Virus record (IMG/VR): IMGVR_UViG_3300044939_000283 | Location: 1-20,359 of that record | Length of the DNA stretch: 20,359 bases | Direction: 5' to 3' (one strand) | DNA from: a virus | Shown here: positions 1-6,247 of the stretch, piece after piece | Layout of the letters: each line of letters starts with the position of its first letter | Numbering within the stretch: the stretch's first letter is position 1 | Position numbers and translations under genes: made by a program | Notes under the pieces: model-generated | The model's input: only the letters and a program-made list of their open reading frames with translations | Told to the model about the DNA's origin: nothing | The model's database searches: none

Positions 1-2
1 TG

Positions 3-422
3 GGAAGTATTGATGTTTACGGTGACGCGCGTATTCGGGGTACATTACGGGCCAAAACCGACTGGACGACGATACCATTGGAAAACAACTGGCAAGATTG
101 CGGGTCGTTAACCGGCGACCCGTCGGTAGCGTACCGGATCATGCCCGACGGTACGGTGCAGTTCCGCGGTGTTATCCGTCGCACGAGTGGTACGTCACAA
201 CGAATCTTCACGATGCCGACGGCTTTGCAAGGAAATGTTGTGCGGCGCGTTGTGGTGTCATATCGCGTAAACAGCTCTTCGGCATTTGCGGCGTCGGAGC
301 TTACGTATCTTCCTCCAAACAGTCACGGTGTGTTTTTTGGCGGCCCTGCGATTACCAACTCGTCAGGAACAACTCTCGAAGGTGTTGTCGTGTTGTGGAT
401 GACATGGAACTTGTTAGGGTAG
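3..422 (+). CDS. Tail-fibre/appendage-like protein, C-terminal part (5' end cut by window edge)
   Basis: The frame is open from the first bases of the window to the TAG at 420-422, so the gene begins upstream and only about 139 C-terminal residues are visible. The visible part is rich in Gly, Ser, Thr, Val and Asn, with alternating beta-strand-like stretches and motifs such as DVYGDARIRG and PDGTVQFRGVI. Repetitive beta proteins of this kind are typical of phage tail fibres, tail spikes and baseplate appendages, where the C-terminus contacts the host surface. A TTG at 78 could start a shorter product, but the reading upstream looks equally protein-like and no ribosome site precedes it. No enzymatic motif is seen. 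The structural role is inferred from composition and from the downstream connector-like gene; the exact part of the virion is unknown. Confidence 0.6.
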   Translation, partial: GSIDVYGDARIRGTLRAKTDWTTIPLENNWQDCGSLTGDPSVAYRIMPDGTVQFRGVIRRTSGTSQRIFTMPTALQGNVVRRVVVSYRVNSSSAFAASELTYLPPNSHGVFFGGPAITNSSGTTLEGVVVLWMTWNLLG

Positions 423-423
423 T

Positions 424-675
424 CTAACCAGAATGAAAGGGGACGTAACGGTCGGTGTTGGGAAGTGGTATGAGTTCGCAATCCCCCATCACCACCAACA
501 CCGACGGAAACGGAGCTGTGGAAGCAGTACCTGATGGTGGATTAAGCCATACATTTCCGTACCGTGGCACACGCAACCCGTCTCGATGATCCGGCAGCGG
601 ATGATCCAAACCGTACCATTCTTTGGCCTGGATATAGGCTTGTGCATGACAGTTGGATGCCGGATCGAGGTCAAA
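424..675 (-). pseudogene. Remnant of a phage Dam-family DNA N6-adenine methyltransferase
   Basis: Read on the minus strand, this stretch encodes FDLDPASN, then a WYGLDHPLPDHRDGL-type segment, then WLNPPSG, and after a short linker FPSVLVV. These follow in the same order as in the intact methyltransferase at 8957-9472 (DLDPASN, WCGFDHPDPAMRDGL, VNPPYG, FPSVLL). About 57 residues that separate NPPYG from FPSVL in the intact gene are missing, and so is the N-terminal WYTPKW region. The open frame continues to 747, but those residues do not resemble the family. The minus-strand stop (424-426) sits one base from the + strand tail-gene stop (420-422). The frame is unbroken, but the loss of the N-terminus and middle makes catalysis unlikely. 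It most likely arose by recombination inside the tail module. Its homology to the intact gene is read by eye. Confidence 0.6.
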
Positions 676-840
676 CAGCGCCGCGCCGCAATTGCTGCGT
701 GGACAACCGTTACACCGACGCCGGCAATTGTTGGGGCGGCACTCCATATCTTGTCAACTGGAGAATTGTATTATAACGGCCCGTCACTTTCGCTTAACAA
801 CAATTATGTGATGTTATATTGCCGCTATAGTCTCGACTAA
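586..840 (+). pseudogene. Tail-protein C-terminal fragment, fused to antisense methyltransferase DNA
   Basis: A + strand frame, open from 535 (after TGA at 532-534), ends at TAA 838-840. Its last 40 or so residues look like the C-terminus of a beta-rich tail protein, with runs such as ILSTGELYYNGPSLSLNN and CRYSLD. The upstream part of the same frame is antisense to the methyltransferase remnant and does not look like a tail protein. The simplest reading is that the 5' part of a second tail gene was replaced and only its 3' end survives from about 690 onward. No ribosome site precedes ATG 586 or 601. The stop overlaps the start of the next gene (TAATG), so translation of this frame could still feed that gene. 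Whether a product is made is unclear. Confidence 0.4.
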
Positions 841-1382
841 TGAGTAACCATGAGGGTCGTATGATCACAACACCGACAAATCTTGATTATCTCATTCCAT
901 TCGTTCGGGTTCGGATGGGTGATATTTCCTCGCCGCCGCAGTATTCCGAAACATTCATTCGCACGGCGTTAGTTAATGCAATTCCATCACTATCGCAAAA
1001 ATGGTCGTGGAGATATTTTATCTATACGTCATCGCTTAATCGCGGCGGCAATTTGGTTGAGACGCCGGCGGGAATTGTTGAACTAACACCGTTGCCGAAC
1101 GAATACGACATTGTACGTAATCCTGCGGCAACGTTTACCATGTCTCAGCCGCCGGTTGTCGAGCAAAACGATGAACCGATTATTGTTCTCGCCGCAACGA
1201 TTTTTCTGCGACGCGCACTCATTGCGTCATCAACCGCCGTTTTCTCGAATTGGTCAACGCCGGATTTTTCGTATAGCAACGTCGCATCAGCAAAAACGAT
1301 GCTTGAAGCATTAGCATCAGAACAGCAAGAGTTAGACGACCGGTTGCGCGTCTATGCAACGCCGAAGAAACGAGCGATCTGA
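840..1382 (+). CDS. Putative head-tail connector / neck protein
   Basis: The product has 180 residues. Its N-terminal half has the pattern of phage head-tail adaptor proteins: a YLIPFVRVRMGD segment, then a YSETFIRTALVNAIPSL segment, like the 'lR..lgD ... YsD..l...L..A...L' pattern common in connector proteins that close the portal and join head to tail. The C-terminal half has an apolar helix (IIVLAATIFLRRALIAS) and a charged helix near residues 148-170. The start at 840 overlaps the previous stop (TAATG) and lacks a clear ribosome site, suggesting coupling; ATG 861 is an alternative. It is the last gene before promoter 1441-1469, so it probably belongs to the upstream late transcript. The function is inferred from the pattern and the neighbouring tail gene, not from a conserved catalytic motif. 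Confidence 0.45.
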   Translation: MSNHEGRMITTPTNLDYLIPFVRVRMGDISSPPQYSETFIRTALVNAIPSLSQKWSWRYFIYTSSLNRGGNLVETPAGIVELTPLPNEYDIVRNPAATFTMSQPPVVEQNDEPIIVLAATIFLRRALIASSTAVFSNWSTPDFSYSNVASAKTMLEALASEQQELDDRLRVYATPKKRAI

Positions 1383-1400
1383 TGCAATTGCTTCGAGATA

Positions 1401-1469
1401 GCAACTACTGATGTGTTTATAGTTGCGCGCAAAACTTCCTTTGGTGGTTTTTCACAACCGTGCTATACT
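1401..1469 (+). promoter_or_regulatory. Promoter P1 with upstream TAGTTGC dyad
   Basis: An extended -10, TGCTATACT (1461-1469, core TATACT 1464-1469), lies 17 bp after a weak -35, TTGGTG (1441-1446). Upstream is the inverted repeat GCAACTA (1401-1407) / TAGTTGC (1420-1426), ending 14 bp before the -35. A second, imperfect dyad (TTGGTG ... CACAA around a T-run) overlaps the -35 and spacer. The same elements in the same register recur at 16829-16879. Transcription would start near 1476, giving a leader of about 45 nt before the gene at 1520, which has a good ribosome site (GGAGG 1509-1513). It probably drives the replication operon. Confidence 0.65.
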
Positions 1470-1519
1470 TCGAGCGCAAAGGTTATGGTCGTGTTGCGTA
1501 TATGTAACGGAGGTAAGCG

Positions 1520-1819
1520 ATGACACGAGCGGAAGACGACGAGTTGATCGAGTACCGGGCGTCCGGTCGAAAGATGAAGCAGGATTTTGATTATATGTTA
1601 AAGGAACTGCTCACGACGTTGAGCGAGTACGCGCAAGAGAATAACGGCGTGATTACGTGGGAAGAAGTGCGGCAAATTGTGTTGGATTACGTGAACAAGC
1701 ATCGTCGCGACATGTCAACGAAGTATGTGGTAAAGTTGCGCGACGAGCTGGAGCGTAAACTTGCCGTTCGTTCGTATGTGAAGGCGAAGCAATCGGCGGG
1801 ATACTATGGAAAGGAGTAG
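1520..1819 (+). CDS. Hypothetical small charged protein, first gene after P1
   Basis: The product has 99 residues, mostly charged and predicted helical, with no membrane segment and no family signature I recognise. Features include an acidic N-terminus (EDDELIEY), a Trp-Glu-Glu helix near residue 47 (ITWEEVRQIVLDYV) and a basic C-terminal third. The ATG follows GGAGG by 6 nt. As the first gene downstream of promoter P1 and the head of the replication operon, it is placed where phages often keep small early regulators or host-takeover proteins; that role is only inferred from position. Its stop (1817-1819) overlaps the ribosome-site region of the next gene, consistent with co-translation. Confidence 0.75.
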   Translation: MTRAEDDELIEYRASGRKMKQDFDYMLKELLTTLSEYAQENNGVITWEEVRQIVLDYVNKHRRDMSTKYVVKLRDELERKLAVRSYVKAKQSAGYYGKE

Positions 1820-1823
1820 TTTC

Positions 1824-2744
1824 ATGGACGTGTTTAGCATTGCAACCAGCGGGCAGCCGAAGGAAACGAAGCAAAAGCTGCCATACCATTTAGTATTTTT
1901 GTCAATTCCGGTCGAGAGCCAATGCACGTTTCGCATCGTTGGCGAACCAATTGTGATGGTTCGTCGTTGGGTCGCACAAGACCCGGAAACAAAACAGTGG
2001 GTTCCGGTGTGGGGGTATAATCCGAACGACAAGCGGGTTCGTCGCCCGATCGTTTTAGCAGTTAAGCGTGGCAACAAATGGATTGGTGATCATCGCAACG
2101 ATCCCATCAGTCGCGTCATTGCACAAATGCAATTGCCTGATGAGGTCAAAGAACAAGCGTTGCGTCCCGAGTTTCTAACGTTGTTCCCTGTATTTGACGT
2201 ATCGCGGGTAGTGCGCCAGGTTGCGGAGGATGGCTCGGTGACTCTTGTGTATCCAAATGTCAATGGTTCGTTCCCGCAAGCAATTGCGCGACATGCGGAG
2301 CTGCGTAATGAGCCGGCGATTTTGGAGTTACGCGGAGTGCCGCGTATTCGCGATGGCGTTGCGATCGGAGAAGCCGCGATTGATAAATTGTATCAGTTGT
2401 TCTTGAGTCTCGTTGAAACCGATCCGACGACCGGCAACGCGCAACAACTTGACATCACGAACTATTTGATTGTCATGAAACGAGTGCGCGGGGAGGGCGG
2501 CAAGCCGTTGACCCACTTCCTCGCGCAGCGTCCGCAATCGTTGCCGGAGATTACATCGTATTACGATCTGACAACGTGGCCAACGCCGGTCAATCACGAC
2601 GCATTGCAACAGTTGCTTGACGGAACATTGTCATATAGTGACATGTTGACGGCGAGCAATATTGAGTTGTTGCCGCGTCTGGTGACGGCTGAGCAGAACG
2701 AGCAACACGAGCAGGCGGCGGAAGAAGATCTGTTTGACGATTAA
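1824..2744 (+). CDS. Putative single-stranded DNA-binding protein
   Basis: The product has 306 residues. I chose ATG 1824 because AAGGAG lies 8 nt upstream; ATG 1806, in the same frame, would sit ahead of that site. The C-terminus is strongly acidic (EQAAEEDLFDD), as in SSB, T4 gp32 and T7 gp2.5, where an acidic tail recruits replication partners. A region near residues 195-235 (AIDKLYQLFLSL ... LDITNYLIVMKR ... LTHFLAQ) resembles the end of gp32-like phage SSB domains, where a 'DIT.Y.I...R' strand precedes a Thr/Tyr-rich strand. No zinc-binding cysteines are present, unlike T4 gp32. The gene lies directly before primase and helicase, the usual place for a replication-fork SSB. The assignment rests on tail, fold pattern and context. 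Confidence 0.45.
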   Translation: MDVFSIATSGQPKETKQKLPYHLVFLSIPVESQCTFRIVGEPIVMVRRWVAQDPETKQWVPVWGYNPNDKRVRRPIVLAVKRGNKWIGDHRNDPISRVIAQMQLPDEVKEQALRPEFLTLFPVFDVSRVVRQVAEDGSVTLVYPNVNGSFPQAIARHAELRNEPAILELRGVPRIRDGVAIGEAAIDKLYQLFLSLVETDPTTGNAQQLDITNYLIVMKRVRGEGGKPLTHFLAQRPQSLPEITSYYDLTTWPTPVNHDALQQLLDGTLSYSDMLTASNIELLPRLVTAEQNEQHEQAAEEDLFDD

Positions 2745-2750
2745 GCACTT

Positions 2751-2782
2751 GGTTCCCGTAGCAAGCAATTGCTGCGGGAACC
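2751..2782 (+). promoter_or_regulatory. Long intercistronic hairpin with GCAA tetraloop
   Basis: Arms 2751-2764 and 2769-2782 form a 14-bp stem with one G-U pair, capped by GCAA (a GNRA-type loop). It fills the gap between the SSB-like gene and the primase. No U-run follows (next bases TTGTCATC), so it does not look like an intrinsic terminator. It could be an RNA processing or stability element that sets different levels of SSB and primase; that is inference. Confidence 0.6.
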
Positions 2783-2814
2783 TTGTCATCGTGGCAAAGG
2801 GCAAGAGGTAGCGT

Positions 2815-3729
2815 ATGGCGAAGGGCTACAAAACAACGTGCCCGGAATGTAAGAAGGGTAACTTTTACGTAACGCCGCACAATGGTTTTGGATATTGCTT
2901 TAATTGCGGATTTCGCCAATCGAGCAGGTTTACTCATCAACCTATTGTTGTTTCGCACGAAGAAATTGCTGTTTTTCGTCAATTATACACCGAACTCGCT
3001 GCGTATTATCATAGTTGCCTTGACGAGCAGCATCGGGCGTGGTTGCATCGACGCGGTATTAGCGATGCGATGATCGATCAGTTTCAGATCGGGTATGTTC
3101 CCGCGTCGTTTCACATTTTGTACAGTAGCGAGTTTGCAGAAAAAGCGGGTATTGCGGTCAATAAACAACCGTTTCTTGCAAATCGGATCGTGTTCCCGTA
3201 CTTGTTGAACGGAATAGTATACGATTTGCGAGGAAGAAGTATCGCACATGAGGAACCAAAGTATCTTTCATTGCGCAATTCTGCAACGTTGCGCGGAGCA
3301 ACAATTGTGTATAACGCGGATGTCTTACGAGGAAGACCGGAAACGCTCGTGATTACCGAGGGAGAAATAAAAGCGATTGCGTCGCAACAAGCCGGCATTG
3401 CAACCGTCGCGTTCCCCGGCATTCGGTCACGTCGCGATCTTCAAGTTTTTTCATCACAGCGTGTTGTTATTTGCTTTGACAACCAACTGCGCCACTATTA
3501 CGACGTATATCGCGCTATTGTTGACCTTGCTACTGATTTGCTGCCGTTTACACAACGTATTTTTGTCGCGCTATTACCATTATGGAGTAACAACCGATGG
3601 TTTCAGTACGAAAAGATGGATATTGACACGTATATTTTACAGTATGGTGAAAAGGCATATCGAACTATCATCGAAACCGCTATCCCTTATGTGCGTTTTC
3701 TGCAATTAGCGAGAGGATTTCTACCATGA
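2815..3729 (+). CDS. DnaG-type DNA primase
   Basis: The product has 304 residues and makes RNA primers for phage DNA synthesis. An N-terminal zinc ribbon has Cys 9, 12, 28 and 31 (CPEC ... CFNC). A helical linker with the typical WLHRRGISDAMIDQFQIGY segment (76-94) and the RNA-polymerase basic region (NRIVFPY; EPKYLSL) follow. The TOPRIM domain has the catalytic Glu in TEGE (about 182) and FPGI after it. The metal-binding DxD motif reads FDNQ (Asp 222, Gln 224), so the second Asp is replaced. At 304 residues it is about half the length of cellular DnaG and has no obvious helicase-interaction domain. The start has an AGAGGT site upstream, and the stop overlaps the helicase start (ATGA), matching a primase-helicase pair made together. 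Confidence 0.85.
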   Translation: MAKGYKTTCPECKKGNFYVTPHNGFGYCFNCGFRQSSRFTHQPIVVSHEEIAVFRQLYTELAAYYHSCLDEQHRAWLHRRGISDAMIDQFQIGYVPASFHILYSSEFAEKAGIAVNKQPFLANRIVFPYLLNGIVYDLRGRSIAHEEPKYLSLRNSATLRGATIVYNADVLRGRPETLVITEGEIKAIASQQAGIATVAFPGIRSRRDLQVFSSQRVVICFDNQLRHYYDVYRAIVDLATDLLPFTQRIFVALLPLWSNNRWFQYEKMDIDTYILQYGEKAYRTIIETAIPYVRFLQLARGFLP

Positions 3730-4988
3730 CGAACGTTGTTGACTACACCAACGCCGCGTTGGAGATGCGTTTGTTGCTCGCATTGCGCGATCGCCAATAT
3801 CATCACCTTATCTCTGCGCTCGATCCACGTTTGTTTGCAGACGAACGAACGCGGTTGCTGTTTGACGCAATGCGGCAAAGTTTTGTGTTGTACGGCGATG
3901 TGACGGAAGACGGCATTGCTCGGTTTTATCGCGATCCGTTGCCGCAAGAACTATCGCTGCCGGTACACGTTGATCCGTTCCCCATCATCGACGAATTATC
4001 GCGATTGCAGAAAAAGCGCGCATTATACGAAGTGAGCCAGCATCTTCGTCAACTTTCGGCGGAACCCGACCCTGATATTACGCATCTCTTTCACGTGATT
4101 GAGCGCGAATTACCGCGAAATGTACGCTCAATAACGATCCAATCCGGCGTGGATGAGTTTTTGTCACTCTTTGAAGCGCGGCGAACTGGTACGTATCGCT
4201 GGTTGCGTACCGGATTGGAGTGGCTCGATCAAATGATTGGCGGGGAATGGCCACGCGGCGAAATCTCGATTGTTTCAGCGCGATCCGGCGGCGGCAAAAC
4301 CGCGTTGATCGGCGCTTCGGCGCTGAATATGGCGCGGAACTATCATTTAGATCAATCTGAAGGCTCGCCGACTGCGATTTTCTCATTAGAAATGCCGCGT
4401 CCGCAGCTCGTTGCGCGGTTTGTTGCGAACTTGTTAGGAATTGATAGCAGGATCGTTCGGAATGGTATGAATATTGACGGATCACCGATCGCACCAGACT
4501 TGATTGATCTTATTAAGGCGACAACCGAAGAAATTGCTCAACTGCCGCTGTACATCATCGAGGCTGAAGGGTTTGGCGCGGATGACATTATCGCAACGGC
4601 GCGGGCATTGCATGTTGAGCACAATGTACAGGTGTTCTTCGTGGACTATTTGCAATTGGTAAAATACGAAGGCGATAATATGCATTATGGATTAAGTAGC
4701 GCGATTAAGCGCATTCGCGATTTTGCAAAACAATACAATGTTGCATTTGTGTTAACCGCGCAAGTTAATGAAACGAAGGGGACAATCCGCGACAGCACCG
4801 ATCCCGAAAAAGACGCGGCGCTGTGGTTGCATATTGATATTGATTACGAAAGCCGCGATGATCAGGGCGTTGCGCGCACGCGGGTGACGGTCAAGAAGAA
4901 TCGCCATGGCCCGACTGGTTCGGCAAATGTGCTCTATCATTCGCGCAAACTTGCGTTTTTAGGGATGTCCGAACATTACCAGATGTAG
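3726..4988 (+). CDS. DnaB-like replicative helicase
   Basis: The product has 420 residues. A helical N-terminal domain of about 130 residues leads by a linker to a RecA-like domain typical of hexameric replicative helicases. Walker A is ARSGGGKTAL (Lys 191, Thr 192), the H1a Glu is in FSLEMP (Glu 222), and Walker B is VFFVDYLQLV (Asp 307). Downstream are the QVNETKG and VKKNRHGPTG regions expected for motifs H3 and H4. It would unwind the phage fork 5' to 3' with the adjacent primase. The start overlaps the primase stop by ATGA. No intein or frameshift is seen. Length and motif order are close to bacterial DnaB, with a shorter N-terminal domain. Confidence 0.88.
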   Translation: MTNVVDYTNAALEMRLLLALRDRQYHHLISALDPRLFADERTRLLFDAMRQSFVLYGDVTEDGIARFYRDPLPQELSLPVHVDPFPIIDELSRLQKKRALYEVSQHLRQLSAEPDPDITHLFHVIERELPRNVRSITIQSGVDEFLSLFEARRTGTYRWLRTGLEWLDQMIGGEWPRGEISIVSARSGGGKTALIGASALNMARNYHLDQSEGSPTAIFSLEMPRPQLVARFVANLLGIDSRIVRNGMNIDGSPIAPDLIDLIKATTEEIAQLPLYIIEAEGFGADDIIATARALHVEHNVQVFFVDYLQLVKYEGDNMHYGLSSAIKRIRDFAKQYNVAFVLTAQVNETKGTIRDSTDPEKDAALWLHIDIDYESRDDQGVARTRVTVKKNRHGPTGSANVLYHSRKLAFLGMSEHYQM

Positions 4989-6247
4989 TGATTATGACAA
5001 GTACCACGATAAAACGTAGAAAATTAACAAAAAAGCAGAGTGCCGCAAAAAAGGCAAATCGCGCAAAGAAGGTGCGCCGTATCAATAAAGAAGTGTTGCG
5101 GCAGCGAAAACGCGAACAGCGCTTGTTGCAGCGCGAACGCGAAAAAGCGCGAAAAGCGGCGCAGCGGCAGAAGGAACGATTGCGCAAGCAACAAGCAACA
5201 TTGCGCAAACAGGAACGAGAGCGACAATTAGCAGAGGCGCGAAAACAACAAACGGAAGTAGTTACGCCGGTTAAACTGCCACGATCGTCGTATCTTGCAA
5301 AACGAACGATTACACAACTGCACAAATTGTCGCAATTAACCGGGATATCGCCTGACATTGTGCGATTTTTAGTATCTCGAACACGCATGGCAGTGAGGCA
5401 TAAAATGAAAACTGACAGACAGCGGGTTAACCTCAATCAACGGCGCGGGAAACGAGCAGAATACAATGCGGTTGCGAACATTCGTTCGTTCGGGTTGTAT
5501 GCACAACGTGTTCCGCAATCCGGCGCGGGCGGAATGCGCGGAGATGTGTTAGTCACGTTACCGACCCGTGCGGTGTTGATGGTCGAGGTTAAATTCTCCG
5601 CGCAATTTACCCAAGGGAACGAGAAATGTATCAGATTGCAGATGGATTGGTTTGAGACGCTCGATGAAAATTATCGCGCAATGCAGCAATATAACGTGAT
5701 CGCTGCGTTGTTTTTGTTCAAATACGGGTTCTCGAACGTGTTTTTCGTCGCTATTCCGGCGGAATATTTGAAGAAACTCGAAGATCATCTGGGCGCTTCA
5801 CTCAATGATTATCAGCGACCGATTATGAACCAACCGTTTTTGGAGAGTTTAGAACCGGTTGATACAAAAGGGAAATCGTTAACCGTTCGTGCAACGCGGG
5901 CGTTACGCGGGTTGGCGTGTTTTCATACCGACACAAAATATCAAAAAGAACGCACAATCTATTGTTTTGCGGCGGAATACTTTTGGGATTGGATCGAACA
6001 AACGCTTAAAACGCAAGATCGCTGGTACGACGGCTCTATTCCAGATCGCAGCCTGGGTGGAAGGCCGCGAAAGAGCGAGTTCCCACGAATGTTTTTGCAT
6101 AAGAAAGGAGTACCACATGAACCGATCGCTGAAACCGCATTCGGTGATCTCGCAGACGATCAAGACGACGCCGGCGAAGCGGATTGGACAGACGCTGACG
6201 GAGCAGGTGCGGAACGCGAAGGTGATAGTTGCCAGCGCGACGGCTGA
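4988..6247 (+). CDS. PD-(D/E)xK nuclease, Holliday-junction-resolvase-like, with basic coiled-coil N-terminus
   Basis: The product has 419 residues if GTG 4988 (overlapping the helicase stop as TAGTG) is used, or two fewer from ATG 4994. Residues about 8-90 are a very Lys/Arg/Gln/Ala-rich helix, probably a coiled coil that binds DNA. Residues 150-205 carry the Hjc-like core: RGKRAEYNAV (Glu 158), RVPQSGAGG, RGDVLV (Asp 186) and MVEVKFS (Glu 200, Lys 202). This is the order of the archaeal-type resolvase family, which cuts four-way junctions. The last 43 residues are acidic and are encoded in the 131 nt that overlap the polymerase gene in another frame. A role in resolving recombination or packaging intermediates is likely; another nuclease role cannot be excluded. 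Confidence 0.7.
   Translation: MIMTSTTIKRRKLTKKQSAAKKANRAKKVRRINKEVLRQRKREQRLLQREREKARKAAQRQKERLRKQQATLRKQERERQLAEARKQQTEVVTPVKLPRSSYLAKRTITQLHKLSQLTGISPDIVRFLVSRTRMAVRHKMKTDRQRVNLNQRRGKRAEYNAVANIRSFGLYAQRVPQSGAGGMRGDVLVTLPTRAVLMVEVKFSAQFTQGNEKCIRLQMDWFETLDENYRAMQQYNVIAALFLFKYGFSNVFFVAIPAEYLKKLEDHLGASLNDYQRPIMNQPFLESLEPVDTKGKSLTVRATRALRGLACFHTDTKYQKERTIYCFAAEYFWDWIEQTLKTQDRWYDGSIPDRSLGGRPRKSEFPRMFLHKKGVPHEPIAETAFGDLADDQDDAGEADWTDADGAGAEREGDSCQRDG

Noticed and set aside
532-534. In-frame TGA between two protein-like stretches, possible stop-codon recoding
   Set aside because: The sequence before it is antisense to the methyltransferase remnant and does not read as a tail protein; recombination explains it better.
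2751-2782. Hairpin as a Rho-independent terminator
   Set aside because: No U-run follows the stem, and the primase gene directly downstream has no promoter of its own that I can see.
5889-6116. N-terminal extension of the polymerase frame
   Set aside because: It lies within the nuclease gene in another frame, and a strong ribosome site marks ATG 6117.
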